This document shows, in pieces, positions 11,930 to 22,472 of a stretch of 64,000 nucleotides of DNA (positions within the stretch are counted from its first letter, which is position 1; each line of letters begins with the position of its first letter). The stretch comes from Linnemannia schmuckeri. Its lineage: Eukaryota > Mortierellomycota > Mortierellomycetes > Mortierellales > Mortierellaceae. The stretch lies in NCBI GenBank assembly GCA_029449235.1, contig JANATG010000008.1, positions 1,674,001 to 1,738,000 of the forward strand. The letters run 5' to 3'. The notes beneath the pieces are model-generated. The model searched no databases, was not told the DNA's origin, and saw only the letters and a list, made by a program, of their open reading frames with translations. The position numbers and the translations under genes are program-made.

Positions 11930-12352
11930 ATGTCACTTCTCAGGACCGCCTCAAGGGCAACGCAGCCCGTCCGTAACCTCACCATCCTCCGCGCCTTCAA
12001 CTCCTACTCTCTCACCTTTACATCCCCCTTTAACACCTCCTCGTCCTCAAACTCTACACTCGCCACCTCCCCAGCAGCAGCAGCAACCCTTGGCGAGGTC
12101 AACACCTCGGTCCTCGGCCGTCTCGGCTCCTATATCTCTGACCTCTTGCCGTCGATTGTCTGGGCTTCAGTCCCCAAGAGTAAAACCTCTCATTCCAAGA
12201 AGCGCATGCGTCAGGCCACCAAGGGTCTCAAGGAGCAGCGCAATATCGTCGAGTGCCCCGGATGTGGCCAGCCCAAGTTGATGCACCACCTCTGCACACA
12301 CTGCTATCGAGACATGAAGGGACGCGGCCCTTCATCAAACGCCGAGGCATAA
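11930..12352 (+). CDS. MRPL32: mitochondrial large ribosomal subunit protein bL32m
   Basis: Intronless 140-residue protein. The N-terminal 80 residues are Ser/Thr/Arg-rich with few acids, typical of a mitochondrial presequence. The mature bL32 core follows: SVPKSKTSHSKKRMRQATKG, then NIVECPGCGQPKLMHHLC and THCYRD. The two Cys pairs (CPGC and CTHC) form the expected zinc ribbon. In yeast and mammals the mature form is produced by the m-AAA protease, and the long N-terminal part here would fit that. An in-frame start exists at 11750, but the ATG at 11930 directly precedes the presequence-like segment and is preferred. Confidence 0.93.
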   Translation: MSLLRTASRATQPVRNLTILRAFNSYSLTFTSPFNTSSSSNSTLATSPAAAATLGEVNTSVLGRLGSYISDLLPSIVWASVPKSKTSHSKKRMRQATKGLKEQRNIVECPGCGQPKLMHHLCTHCYRDMKGRGPSSNAEA

Positions 12353-12783
12353 AAGAGGCACCTCTCTCGTCATCCTATCGTTCCGTTTATCTCCACATCA
12401 TACCGTTCGTCTCTTCTCTCCTCCTTCCTCTCCTTCATTTTTTGCAGTAATAAATTACTTTTGTCATTTTTTCCAAGGCGTCTTTCAATGTTGCCGCTTT
12501 GGGCTCTTCATCTAACTCCATGATGGGTGATTATCGGTGGAGTAACACCCTCCACCATCTTGAAAAACTGTAGACGCGCAGAGTTGTTCAATTGGGCGAA
12601 GAGTGGTGGCAACGAATGTGATGCCGAAGTTCTTTTGCATCGGGCTCAGGAGTCACGTTTTTTTGTGCAATTTGACTGTTTCCTCTTTATGTTTTCATGC
12701 CAACAGTCGGCTGTCGAAAGCCAGCTTTCCTTTTCCTGCCTTTACATTCATTCGCTCATTCCATTCGCATTCTCATTCCGACC
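12353..12783. other. intergenic region between bL32m and mitochondrial SSB
   Basis: This 431-bp same-strand gap holds the bL32 3' end (AATAAA-like aataaatta near 12450) and the promoter/leader of the SSB gene. Nothing else was recognised. Confidence 0.4.
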
Positions 12784-13674
12784 ATGCTCCTCACAAAACT
12801 CGCTCCCGTCTCCAAGCATATTGCCTCGGTGAGTTAAGCCGAAAACAGCGCGTGGGCCAGACAACACACTTTATCGTTAATATGCGTCAACTTATGGCAT
12901 GTGTCGCGAGAGTTCACCTGTGTTCTAACTGCCTTTTTTGTACATGGCTGCATTGGCCTTTTAGCCCGCATTTGGTGCCGTCCGTACCCTCGGTAACCAT
13001 GCTGTACCTTGTATATAGCATTAAGACTGCATTGGCAGCCATTGTAATTCATCGCTTAAAAGACCCGAACCAACCAAGAAAATTAACATTTATCCAACTT
13101 TCCTAAAACAGTTAACAAGGCCACCATCCTCGGACGCGTGGGCCAAGATGCCGAGCTGAACAACGTAGGCAATGACCGCTCTGTCGTCCACTTCTCTGTC
13201 GCCACCTCCGAGAGCAAAACCGATGCCGAAGGTATGGGGATAGCCGACCATGCTGTGGTTTCTTGTACTCAAAAAATTGGTGGCAATCAAGTACAAATAA
13301 AATTTCAGGCACCAATAACACCGCAGGCTGACCTCTTTTTTTTATGGTCTTTCTTAATTATAGGCAACATTATCAAGACAACTCAATGGCACAGGATTGT
13401 ATCGTGGGACCAGAAGCGGAACCCAGTGTTGGCCGACCGTGTCAAGAAGGGCGATTTGGTCTATGTGGAGGGACCCATTCACTATCGCTCTTATACTGCT
13501 AAAGATGGTTCAGAGAGGCATCTGTCCGAGATCAGTCTGAGTATGTTTCAAGCAACATGACCTTTTGATGACCGAAGGCTTGAAACTTTCGCTCTGCTAG
13601 CTCATCATGTTTCTTACATCCAACTCTCACTCATATTCTTAGGATCGTTCCAGGCTTTGTCTCCCAAGGCATAA
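12784..13674 (+). CDS. RIM1: mitochondrial single-stranded DNA-binding protein (Rim1/mtSSB)
   Basis: Small OB-fold protein of 133 residues in five exons: 12784-12828, 12965-12992, 13112-13231, 13364-13540 and 13643-13674. All junctions keep phase, including the 28-nt second exon. The N terminus (MLLTKLAPVSKHIAS) looks like a short mitochondrial targeting signal. The SSB core is clear: VNKATILGRVGQDAEL, VVHFSVATSE, TQWHRIVSWDQ, VKKGDLVYVEGPIHYRSY and RHLSEISL. The bacterial acidic C-terminal tail is absent, as in other mitochondrial SSBs. It coats single-stranded mtDNA during replication. Two mitochondrial genes, bL32m and this one, sit side by side on the same strand. Confidence 0.92.
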
Positions 13675-13787
13675 CAGCAAGGCAAACATTGACGAAGCCA
13701 AGAAGATTAGACTGGAGCAATGCATTTTATATAAATCAGGATATTCAAAGAATATTTATTCTCTTAGATTCGATCCAAAAGAGGTCG

Positions 13788-15628
13788 TTATTCAACCTTC
13801 TCGACCTTGGAGCCACGAGCAGGAGTTAGGATGGCATTCAGGCGCTCAACAAGTTCAGGGTGGGACCTGTGGTACATAGAATGAAGCCAGTCAGGATTCA
13901 TCGTTCCCAAGTTCTTCAGCTGAAGCTTGACCAATCCTGACGCCAAGGGTCTCGCATAGCCGAGGTCGCGTGCATACGCGTCAGCCTGGAACTCATTGCG
14001 ACGGCTGTTCATGTTGACAAAGAATTGAAGGACACTCTCGACGGGCGAATAGAGGAACTGGAACAGCAAGAATCCGATCAGTGTAGGAGTCGAGTCCATA
14101 AATCCGAAGGCGGTGTACATGGCCTTGTTGTTGACAAATTGCGAGAAGAGGAAGAAGACGGCAAAGAGCTGAATCTGAGCAAAGACCAGCATCTGGATGG
14201 TGTGGTTGCAAGCCCAATGTCCAAGCTCGTGAGCTGAGGATCAAATTCAACCAGGTAGATAGGGACGATGGCGTTAGTGTTCTGTATAATGAATTGTTTG
14301 CTACTTGATTCGTCACATAAAGCATAAGACGAAAAAAGAACGTGAGTGTTCACGTACCGAGAGTGGCGCAGACTTCCTCGTTGTTCGAATGTTCCAATAG
14401 AGTGTCGTACAGAACAATGCGCTTGTTCTTGAAGAAACCGTAAAAGTAAGCGTTCGAGTGACCGGAGCGCTTGCTTCCGTCAATGACAAAGAGCTTGGTC
14501 AAAGGGAAGCTTATACGGCTAGCCAAAGCCTCAATCATTGTGCGGAGTTCACCCTCAGGAAGAGGGTCAAATTTGTTGAAGAGAGGCTGAATGAAGGTGG
14601 GGAAGATCGACACCATGATAAGCTGGAACGCCACCCTAGGTTATGAAAATAATAATAAAGAATGTCAGGCTCACTCTGTACATATACATCATAACATGAA
14701 GATGCAACTGAATCATGAAAAGTAGACATACATAAAGAGCCAGACATAGAGATAAAAGTTCTCGCCACCGAGCTTAATGACTTTGAGAAATCCTGCCAGG
14801 AAAGGCATGCCAATGACGCCTCCAATCAAATGCCCCTTGATAATGTCGCTAATGAACAGCTTCAGGGTCTGCTTGTTGAATCCATGTCTCTCCTCGATTA
14901 CAAAGGTCTGGTACAGCGAGAAGGGCAGTGAGATGATGGTCGAAAAGACGGTCAACAGAACAAAGAAGATGATGGATTGAGTGATCTAAAATGACAGGAA
15001 TAAACAACACAAAGAGCTTAGACAATATTGCTTAAAAATGGACAGCCTCGATTGAGGCGCGTGTTATTGTTATGCAGACTGCTTCAGCGTGGATACCTCA
15101 TATTCACTGCCGTAGCCTGCCAGCTTGAACATGACCTCTCCTGACAAGTTCCAGAGCCAGGGCATGAAGTCATACACAATGGAGAGGGCGTTCTGGACCA
15201 AGTTAAACACGGTCTCAACAAAGCCGAATCGAGCTTTGTCGCGTCCATACGCTTGCGCCTTGTCGAATGTCTCCTGTGAGACGTGTTCACGGAGTGCCTT
15301 TGGCACTTCTGTAGCGCATAGTTTCCTGTAGTAGCGGAATCTGTACAATTCATATGGTGTTTTTTGTATTAGTCATATATCTGTGATAATGCTGCAGAAG
15401 GCTGTCATTGCAAGGCACTTTGTGGTGCCGTCCAATTGCGCGGCCTTTTGTTTTGTGCGTGTGTGCGGAGAGAGAAAGAGAGAGTGTGTGTTACCTCAGG
15501 TATTCTTCCCAAAGGAAGACAGTAAACATGACGCCGAGGACAAACTCCTTGTAAGGAAAAGTGTCCTTGTTGTAATCGAGCAATGTGCCGAGGGAGTGGT
15601 GTATGGAGTCGACGGGAGATGCGCCCAT
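13788..15628 (-). CDS. STE24: CAAX prenyl protease STE24 (ZMPSTE24, M48A zinc metalloprotease)
   Basis: Integral membrane metalloprotease of the ER/nuclear envelope that removes the CAAX tripeptide from prenylated proteins such as a-factor-type pheromones. Exons on the minus strand: 15628-15495, 15340-15097, 14985-14732, 14635-14358 and 14233-13788, giving 451 residues with exact phase. The zinc site HELGH is at residues 305-309, within the sequence AHELGHWACNH that is rebuilt across the last intron. The third ligand region is RRNEFQADAYA. Other conserved pieces are EERHGFNKQT and IDGSKRSGHSNAYFYGFFKNKRIVLYDTL. Length matches yeast Ste24 (453). Seven or so membrane segments are visible. The catalytic set is complete, so the gene should be functional. 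It is divergent from WDR5 with 431 bp between starts. Confidence 0.95.
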
Positions 15629-16059
15629 GGTGGATGTGATTGAAATAAAAAGTGATGGTTGAAGAAGGAAAGAAGGAGCGTATGTATCCCTTTTGCCCCT
15701 CTAGAAGAGCACTATAATTTCCATTTTGAAGAGCCAAAGAACAAAGGAACAAGGGGTGTGGGCATGGTGGCTTAGCCGTCAATGTGTGGGTGGACTCTAC
15801 TCGAGTCAGTCAGTCCCCACTGCCCACTGTGAGTGTAGTTTGCCCAGTGGCGATTTTTTTTTTTTTTATTTCTTGTCCTCCTCTCTTTCTGCTCCTCCTG
15901 GTCCTTCCACACTCACGCACCTTCTTCAGTCTTTTCTCCCTTGCCAGAACGTGTTGCCACTACTTACTCTCTCCTGCAGCCTACCACTTCTTCACTCGTT
16001 GTCGTCCACTTCTTCCTCAAACCCATCTTCGACTTCACACTCTCTCTCTTTCAACCGCA
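15629..16059. other. divergent promoter region between STE24 and WDR5
   Basis: This 431-bp stretch lies between two start codons. The WDR5 side (15850-16050) is strongly pyrimidine-rich with a T run at 15855-15867. No gene or RNA was seen. Confidence 0.5.
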
Positions 16060-18268
16060 ATGTCCGAGCTCAAGCGAGACTTCAAGCTGGAGGATCAAGA
16101 CGGCCAAGCCCACGGTCAGCACAACGATTACGACGCCCCTTCAAAGAAGGCCAGAAAGGAAGGCTCCAGCAATGGCACAGGTCATCCTGAGCCTCATCCC
16201 AGTGTCCCATCCCATGCAGCTCATGGTCTTCCCCATCCACAGCATCAACCTCACACTTCAGCCCCGTCAGCCGTAGCCGCGGCCACCGCTGCCAGGAAAC
16301 CCAACTATGAGCTCAAATTCTCCCTGGTCGGTCACCGCAAGGCTGTTTCGAGTGTCAAGTTCTCGCCTGACGGAAAGTGGCTTGCCAGTTCTTGTAAGTT
16401 ATTTAAGGATGCTTCATGGATGTTATGTTCATTTTTAACTCTTTGTTTCTTTGTTCAGTGAGAACAACCACCCAGGGCGACGCGTTTTGCTTGCACTCGT
16501 AATATTTTGGATACAAATTACACGGTTTTAAAAAGGCGGCTTTTTTTTGGTGGATACACTCACTGCGACACCCAACACGACTGCCAGGAGATCTCTCATC
16601 AAAGGCAATTGTGGAGTAGACACGCTGAAGACACTACTTCAACAGTTGAAAAATGATCTCTTCGTTTATTTCGGTTTATCCTTTTTATTGCATTCAATTT
16701 TTTATCTTGATGTTAATGTTGTTGTTATTGTTTTCGGTGGTGTTGTTTATTGTGTCCAACATTTCTGGTTATGGAAAATCATCTCACAAGGGCAGGCTCA
16801 ATTGCTAGTTTATCTTGCTCTGCATGCCGCTGCGTCGAAACCTTGACGACTAATCAAAATATCTATTGTGTCCATGTTTGCCTTACCTTTGAACCGATAG
16901 CTTCGGACAAGACCATCAAGATCTGGAATGCCTTTGATGGAAAGCACGAAAGCACGATGGAGGGTCACTCACAGGGAATTTCAGACGTAGCATGGGCTTC
17001 AGACTCCCTGTCTCTCTGCTCGGCCTCTGACGACAAGACCGTTCGCATCTGGAGCTTGGAAACCGTAAGAGTCTAATTGTTATTCGCGTTGACCTTTGAT
17101 GGAAGTTATGTTACCATCGTTTTCTAGCTAATGCGTGACTATATATATTGATGCATCCCAAACGGCATCTCGCTGTCGTTGACGCATGTCTAGGGAGCCA
17201 CGACTAAGGTTTTGCGCGGCCACACCAACTATGTTTTCTGTGTCAACTACAATCCTCAGTCTAATTTGATTGTGTCGGGATCTTTCGACGAAACTGTCAG
17301 GATCTGGGATGTCAGGAAAGGTATATGATACATGCGGAACGGGTGGTGTTAAGCATGTGAGCAACCTACAGATGAAGAGCAAATATCAACATTCGGTCGA
17401 CTAATACCTTCTCGGGGACTATGGGATGATATGCATTAGGAAAATCGATCAAGACTCTTCCTGCACATTCCGACCCTGTGAATGCTGTCCACTTCAACCG
17501 GGATGGTACCATGATTGTCTCTTGCAGTTACGATGGAGTTGTGTAAGCCGCACTTATTTGTTGGGACGAGTTTATCGTTAGAAGCCCGAATGATCATATC
17601 ACAACGGCTGTCGTATTGCATTGTACTCACAAATGTGATTTTTCTTGTATTTCTTAGTCGTATTTGGGACACGACAACTGGGCAGTGCCTCAAGACCCTC
17701 ATTGACGATAACAACCCACCAGTGTGAGTGACAATCATGGAAATAGTACCTTATTTGGACGGATGTCTCAGCTGGCACATGGATTTAATACGGACTTCTT
17801 TCGTGCTAAAATAGGTCGTTCGTGAAGTTCTCGCCTAATGGAAAGTTCATTTTGGCATCGACTCTGGATGACACGATACGCCTTTGGAACTACCATACTG
17901 GAAAGTGCTTGAAGACATACACAGGACACAAGAACGATGCCTACTGTGTCTTTGGCAGCTTTTCTGTGACAGGAGGCAAATGGATTGTGAGCGGAAGCGA
18001 GGACAACTGTATATATATCTGGAACTTGCAGACCCGCGAGGTCGTCCAGAAGCTGGAAGGACACACTGGTACGTCTTGCGTATATTTTTTTATCCAACTG
18101 CGCGAACCATTCCCCAAAAGTGTCGAAAACTGACTATATTCTTATACTGTTCTCAATCCAGATGTCGTATTATGTGTGGCCTGTCACCCCACACAAAACA
18201 TCATTGCCTCTGGAGCCATTGACAAGGACAAGACGGTGAAGCTCTGGGTGGATACATCCAGCTCATGA
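16060..18268 (+). CDS. WDR5: WD40 protein WDR5/Swd3, COMPASS histone methyltransferase subunit
   Basis: Seven-bladed WD40 propeller of 384 residues that scaffolds the Set1/MLL (COMPASS) H3K4 methyltransferase. Exons: 16060-16393, 16901-17064, 17194-17320, 17440-17542, 17658-17723, 17815-18068 and 18162-18268, all in phase. The first 77 residues are disordered and His/Pro/Ala-rich. The propeller then starts at NYELKFSLVGHRKAVSSVKF and reads closely like animal WDR5: ASSSSDKTIKIWNAFDGK, GHTNYVFCVNYNPQSNLIVS, SGSFDETVRIWDVRKG, GQCLKTLIDDNNPPVSFVKF, LRLW-type blades, and CHPTQNIIASGAIDKDKTVKLW. The first intron (507 nt) is several times longer than the others. ASH2L, another subunit of the same complex, is encoded at 60660-63662. 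Confidence 0.93.
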
Positions 18269-18716
18269 GATAATTTCAGCATCCACAACAGGAATTGAAC
18301 AATGAAGGACACACCCAATCTCTATCGCTGCTGCCTTTTTATTTTTTTTCTTTGGTTTTGTTTGTATCATCGTTTTGGCCAGCTTCGGAGCCGCCAAAGC
18401 GACGATGATGAGAGGCGTTTCTTCCCCCTCCCCCTTTTTTTGCAGATCTCCGACATGTGCCACGACCACAACATCTACACCCCCTTCCTTTTCTTTACTG
18501 CGATACTTTTCCAGTATTGACTTACTCATTTTTTTTGAAGCCATCGTAATTGCGAGAGACAACATGAAGAAGAGTAGCAGCATGTGTGTAATGAAGAGTA
18601 TTTTTTTTTAAAAAAAATCCATGCAAATATTGGTTTTGTACAAGGTCTTTCGTTCTATGGTACACTAGTTGTGAAGAGGTAGGAAAGTTTTTTTTTTTAT
18701 GTCCTCTCTCTATCAT
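18269..18716. other. convergent intergenic region between WDR5 and the PHOSPHO-type phosphatase
   Basis: This 448-bp region between two 3' ends contains several T and A runs (for example 18601-18618 and 18690-18699) that could serve as 3'-end signals for either strand. No coding content was recognised. Confidence 0.4.
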
Positions 18717-20327
18717 TTAAAGAGAAACAGGGAGGTCTTCCATATGGGCTGAAGAGACAGCAGGAACGGGTTTTGAGTTGACAACGGCAGTGACAGGAGG
18801 GATATTGAAAAGATCCTGGGTGATAGTCAGGACATCAGCGGGGGACTGCCAGTATATGACCTGGGCCTTGACCATATCCAAATGCAGCTTGATATGTTTC
18901 TCAAGCAAGAGATCCGCGCGGGCGAGGACAATGTCTCGTTCCTGCAGACGCGTCGAGGGGCAGAAATCATTGGTCGAGTCGCCCATGTAGATGACCTGGT
19001 CCCAATTCTGGGAATCAATCAGTTTCTGGAGTTCCTGGCCTTTACAGAGATTGAGTTGGCAGGGGAGGGGGCAGTTGTGGGGTTCCTTGTCGAGGCCGTG
19101 GAAGCGGGCGACATGGAGACGGCCCTGGGCGTCAAAGTGGGCGGGATTTGTGAGGATCTTTGTGAAGACTCCTTCTAATCCGTGTGCCTAGATTATTTTT
19201 TTTTTTTGAATGATGGATGGATGCAAGAAGAGGTTTTTGGTTGTGTGTTTTGAGATGGGAGGAAAGAAAAAAACAAATAGCAGCGGGGGGTATGAGTAGG
19301 GGGCTTTGTCTGGTGTTCAGTTGTTGTTGTTCTTTTTTTTTTTCCTTCGCTTTTGTTTTGAACTGATTGTAGCAGCAATCGAGCAAAAAAAAACGCGAAC
19401 GCAATGTTGGGATCAAGAGCAAGCGAGCGAGGTCAGAGAAGGAGTTAGACATTTTTTTTTTCTTTTTTGTACCTTGAGGATACAATCGATGTAAAAAGTG
19501 TTTGCATCAGAGAGGATACAAAGCTCAGCACCCTGAGCCTTCATCAGGCGGAGTGCAGCGATGACTTCAGGCGTCTACAAAGGATCATAGAAGAATATGA
19601 GGGGAAGAAGGTCACGTATTAGGGATATGAAAAAAATAGAAGATCAACGATTGGATAATTGATTGCTAAGAATGGGCCGGAGTCATTTCGCCCATTGTTT
19701 TGACTTACGAATGGAATTTGGTGCAATGTCTTTTCGAGGTCTTGTTGGGTGATTCCGCGTTCGAACAAGCGTTGAAGGAGCAAGTCCCTGAAATAAGGAA
19801 AAAGGGAGCAATGACACAATGGGAAGAGGGAGAAGAAAACATGACAGGCAGTTTTGATTAGTGTATTTGGTTAGTGGAAGTGTAGAAAAACTCAGAACAG
19901 AAGAGGGAGAAGAGAACTGGGACCGGAACGACGCAACAATGACAAGATGTTACTGTGTAAGGATACACAAAAGTAGAGGATGAAGGGTGGAAGGGAAGAA
20001 GGTGTTGAAGGAGGAGGAAGGGAGGAATACATACTGTAAATCGGTCCAGAGGATCTTGCCGATAAGGTCTTCTTGCTGCTTGGCAAGGTCGGGGGCCAGA
20101 GTCTCAGCAACCCAGAGATCAGAGTCGGCCTCAATCAAGGTCCTAGAGTGAAGAGGGTAGTGAGCCATGACTGTCAGCAATCGAACAAATCTGCATGTCA
20201 AAAGCAATACGATGGACAATGAACCAAGCTAGTGGAGGCACGTTTGTTTCTGCTGTTGTATGGAAATATTTGGTTACCAGTCAAAATCAAAGACAAAGAG
20301 GCGTTTAGAGATGGTGGAGGAAGGCAT
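18717..20327 (-). CDS. PHOSPHO1/2-type HAD phosphatase (phosphocholine/phosphoethanolamine or pyridoxal-phosphate phosphatase)
   Basis: Haloacid dehalogenase superfamily phosphatase of 269 residues. Exons on the minus strand: 20327-20278, 20142-20035, 19787-19709, 19574-19473 and 19187-18717, all in phase. The nucleophile motif is VFDFDWTLIEADSD at about residues 12-25. The two Asp residues are intact, with Trp where relatives have His or Asn. Motif II is LCILSDANTFYID. Motif III/IV is VIYMGDSTNDFCPSTRL, with the acidic GD..ND pair intact. The family hydrolyses small phosphomonoesters such as phosphoethanolamine, phosphocholine or pyridoxal phosphate. The substrate cannot be told from sequence. 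The final 40 residues are not part of the fold. Confidence 0.88.
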
Positions 20328-21119
20328 TATTGGTGTTTGTAAGGGAGGGTATAATTTGCAAGGTGAAGTGGGAATGTGAACGAGGAAGATAGAGTGGAAA
20401 GGAGAAGAAAAAAAGAGGGAGGTGGAGTGGAGAGAGAGATGAAGAAGAAATGGAGAAGAGAAAGAGAGGAAGAGGAAGAGGAAGAGGAAGAGAGGAGAAC
20501 AATACTTGTTCTGGATGTTTTAGTTGAACTGGTTGATTGTTTTTTGAGTCTGATCCACTACTGTTCTCTGCAAGACTATTTATGTGTTTATCATTCAGCC
20601 CCGGGGAACTAAACGTCCCTTTCTCGTTTAATTTCTTAGCGATGCTGCACCAAACGACAAACAATTTTTCCGTGCACAAACATAAACGACGCCCTATTCT
20701 CCGCTCGAATTATGTTCATAAAAAAAAACGTTACCCTGTCATTCTTTCATGATGCTGACTGACATCTTTACCGATGCTTACACACACACTCTCTCTCATA
20801 AAATTGCCCGATATTCCAGTTATCGGCTGCTCTGTACCATGTGTCTGCTCAGGGTCCATCCACAGGAAGAAGAGAGAACAAAAAGAAGACTGAGTCCACA
20901 AATATTTTCTCCAGATCTATCTATCTACAAACATCGACGACAGCGCGTATACACTATCTCTTGTCAATCTGTGCACAAAGTCTCAGGCATCACTACACAT
21001 CAATTGAAAGTACAACACAGTTGCTGGGACCACTTTAGCATGGCAACAAAAACAGAATACATTTGCAAAGAGTAAAAACCGAAAGTACATACTATGTAAA
21101 ATTCTCTAGGGACCTAAAT
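20328..21119. other. intergenic region between antizyme 3' end and phosphatase promoter
   Basis: This 792-bp region precedes the minus-strand phosphatase start and follows the minus-strand antizyme stop. Bases 20370-20500 are purine-rich on the plus strand (GAA/GAG runs), that is, a pyrimidine-rich leader for the phosphatase. Nothing else was recognised. Confidence 0.4.
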
Positions 21120-22472
21120 TCAAAAGTCAATCCCCATGACCAAGTACTTTGGGTCTGCGTGGGGTAATACCCCCGGAGTGACCAGTTGAAAAGTCGCGTA
21201 CAACAGCGCATGTGTAAGTTGTGCTATCAAGTCGTACAGCAACATAAATTTGGATGTTAGCAAAATCATTCGGTTAACTCTCTTCCCCTCTCGCAATGTT
21301 TCTTACTTTGTTCAATCATGTTTGATGGCCATATGCATTATTTTCAGTGTAAAGATCATCAATGCAAGTCATTAGGCGTTGGCATCTAACACTTACTGAG
21401 ATGGGGATTGCTCTTCTCGAGGCACAGATAGACAGATGTGCATTCAAGTTGCTCTTCCGCAAGTTCTAATGCTGCCACAATGCTCTATTTGGATCATATT
21501 CATGATATTGAACAAAGAATGGGAAAAGGGGTCAGTACGGGATCCCCATTGACAACCTGTCATCCTCCGGTCACTCAGCCATTATAGGTTCTCAAACGGC
21601 CGAATCTGCTTTCATCACAGCAGGAAAATGGACGTCTCACTGCCGCGCCCAATAACAAACAAATGACGAATAGAATAAAGATGTCGAATTCCAAATCGAA
21701 CGATCTCGACACAACGAGGCGTTATTGTTATTTACCTCTCGAATGTCCATATCATCCCATCCGTCACCTCGCAGGTACAGAGCGCCGTTAGACTTGAACC
21801 CAAACCAGGTGTTCATCTTAGCGTCGTTCGAGGTAATCGTCAGGGTGGCATCAACTCGGGTCCGTATGTCAAACTCGTCTTCCAATGATACTCCTGTTTC
21901 TCCGACTCCACTACTGCAGGTCGGTGATGTATGGCCGGTATCTTTGAATGATGCTGTTGTCGTGGTAGGATGCGGATTCATCTCTCTCACAAACGAAGCA
22001 GTCTCCTTCAAGATGCCGACCTGGCGACGCTGCTCACTGGCCCGACTGCCACTCAGGCCAGTGAGCATTGTCGCGCAATCATTAAAAGCGATGTCAGGAA
22101 CACCACCGCTTACTGCCCTCCACTAGTTTACAAACATAGGAAAGGGTGATCGTTTTTAGTTCATGTGTCCGGTAACTTTGTTGTCCTTAAAGAAAAGGCA
22201 AAGAGAGCTACGGTCGAAAACAAAATGTGGATTGAAAGGAGTGTGAGAAACTTACAGGTCGAATAAACGTAGCAGTTGACCGCCCCGCTGGCCTCGTTAG
22301 TCAGGCAGATAGCCAAGACGCCAGGATTCGCCGACCACTGAGCAGGTGTTGGAGCTGAGGCGAAGCTGTCGAGGGGCAGATTGAATGCCAACAGGGCGCT
22401 ATTACTGGCAGTTGTACTACTGCTCGAGTTGGTGTTGACTGTGGCGGCGTTGCTGTTATTGAGGCCCTCCAT
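21120..22472 (-). CDS. OAZ: ornithine decarboxylase antizyme, expressed by +1 programmed ribosomal frameshifting
   Basis: Antizyme binds ornithine decarboxylase, sends it to the proteasome and limits polyamine uptake. Exons on the minus strand: 22472-22256, 22122-21736, 21484-21397 and 21223-21120. ORF1 starts at 22472 and ends after 81 codons at WCS-stop (TGG TGT TCC TGA, stop at 22096-22094). This is the same tetrad used by animal antizymes. Skipping the T at 22096 joins the second frame (DIAFNDCATML...), which runs to the stop at 21122-21120, for 264 residues in total. The ORF2 domain matches the family: TWFGFKSNGALYLRGDGWDD, SIVAALELAEEQLECTSVYLC, LTHALLYATFQLVTPG and a hydrophobic end like the family's FMAYTFE. 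Each exon junction keeps phase in the shifted frame. High polyamines should raise shifting, as in relatives. Without the shift only an 81-residue peptide is made. Confidence 0.92.
22094..22105 (-). promoter_or_regulatory. +1 programmed frameshift site of antizyme (TGG TGT TCC TGA)
   Basis: On the minus strand the last ORF1 codons are TGG (22105-22103), TGT, TCC and TGA (22096-22094). The next base is C. Family knowledge: UCC-UGA with the stop codon in the A site is the standard antizyme shift site, and the ribosome reads on from GAC in the +1 frame. No stimulatory pseudoknot could be established by eye. Confidence 0.92.

Noticed and set aside
11750..12352. 200-residue form of bL32m starting at 11750
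   Set aside because: The extra N-terminal part is hydrophobic leader sequence. The ATG at 11930 gives a proper mitochondrial presequence.
21637..22068. Stand-alone minus-strand ORF (LTGLSGSRAS...) as its own gene
   Set aside because: It is the second frame of antizyme, entered by +1 frameshift from ORF1. It has no independent start in a sensible context.
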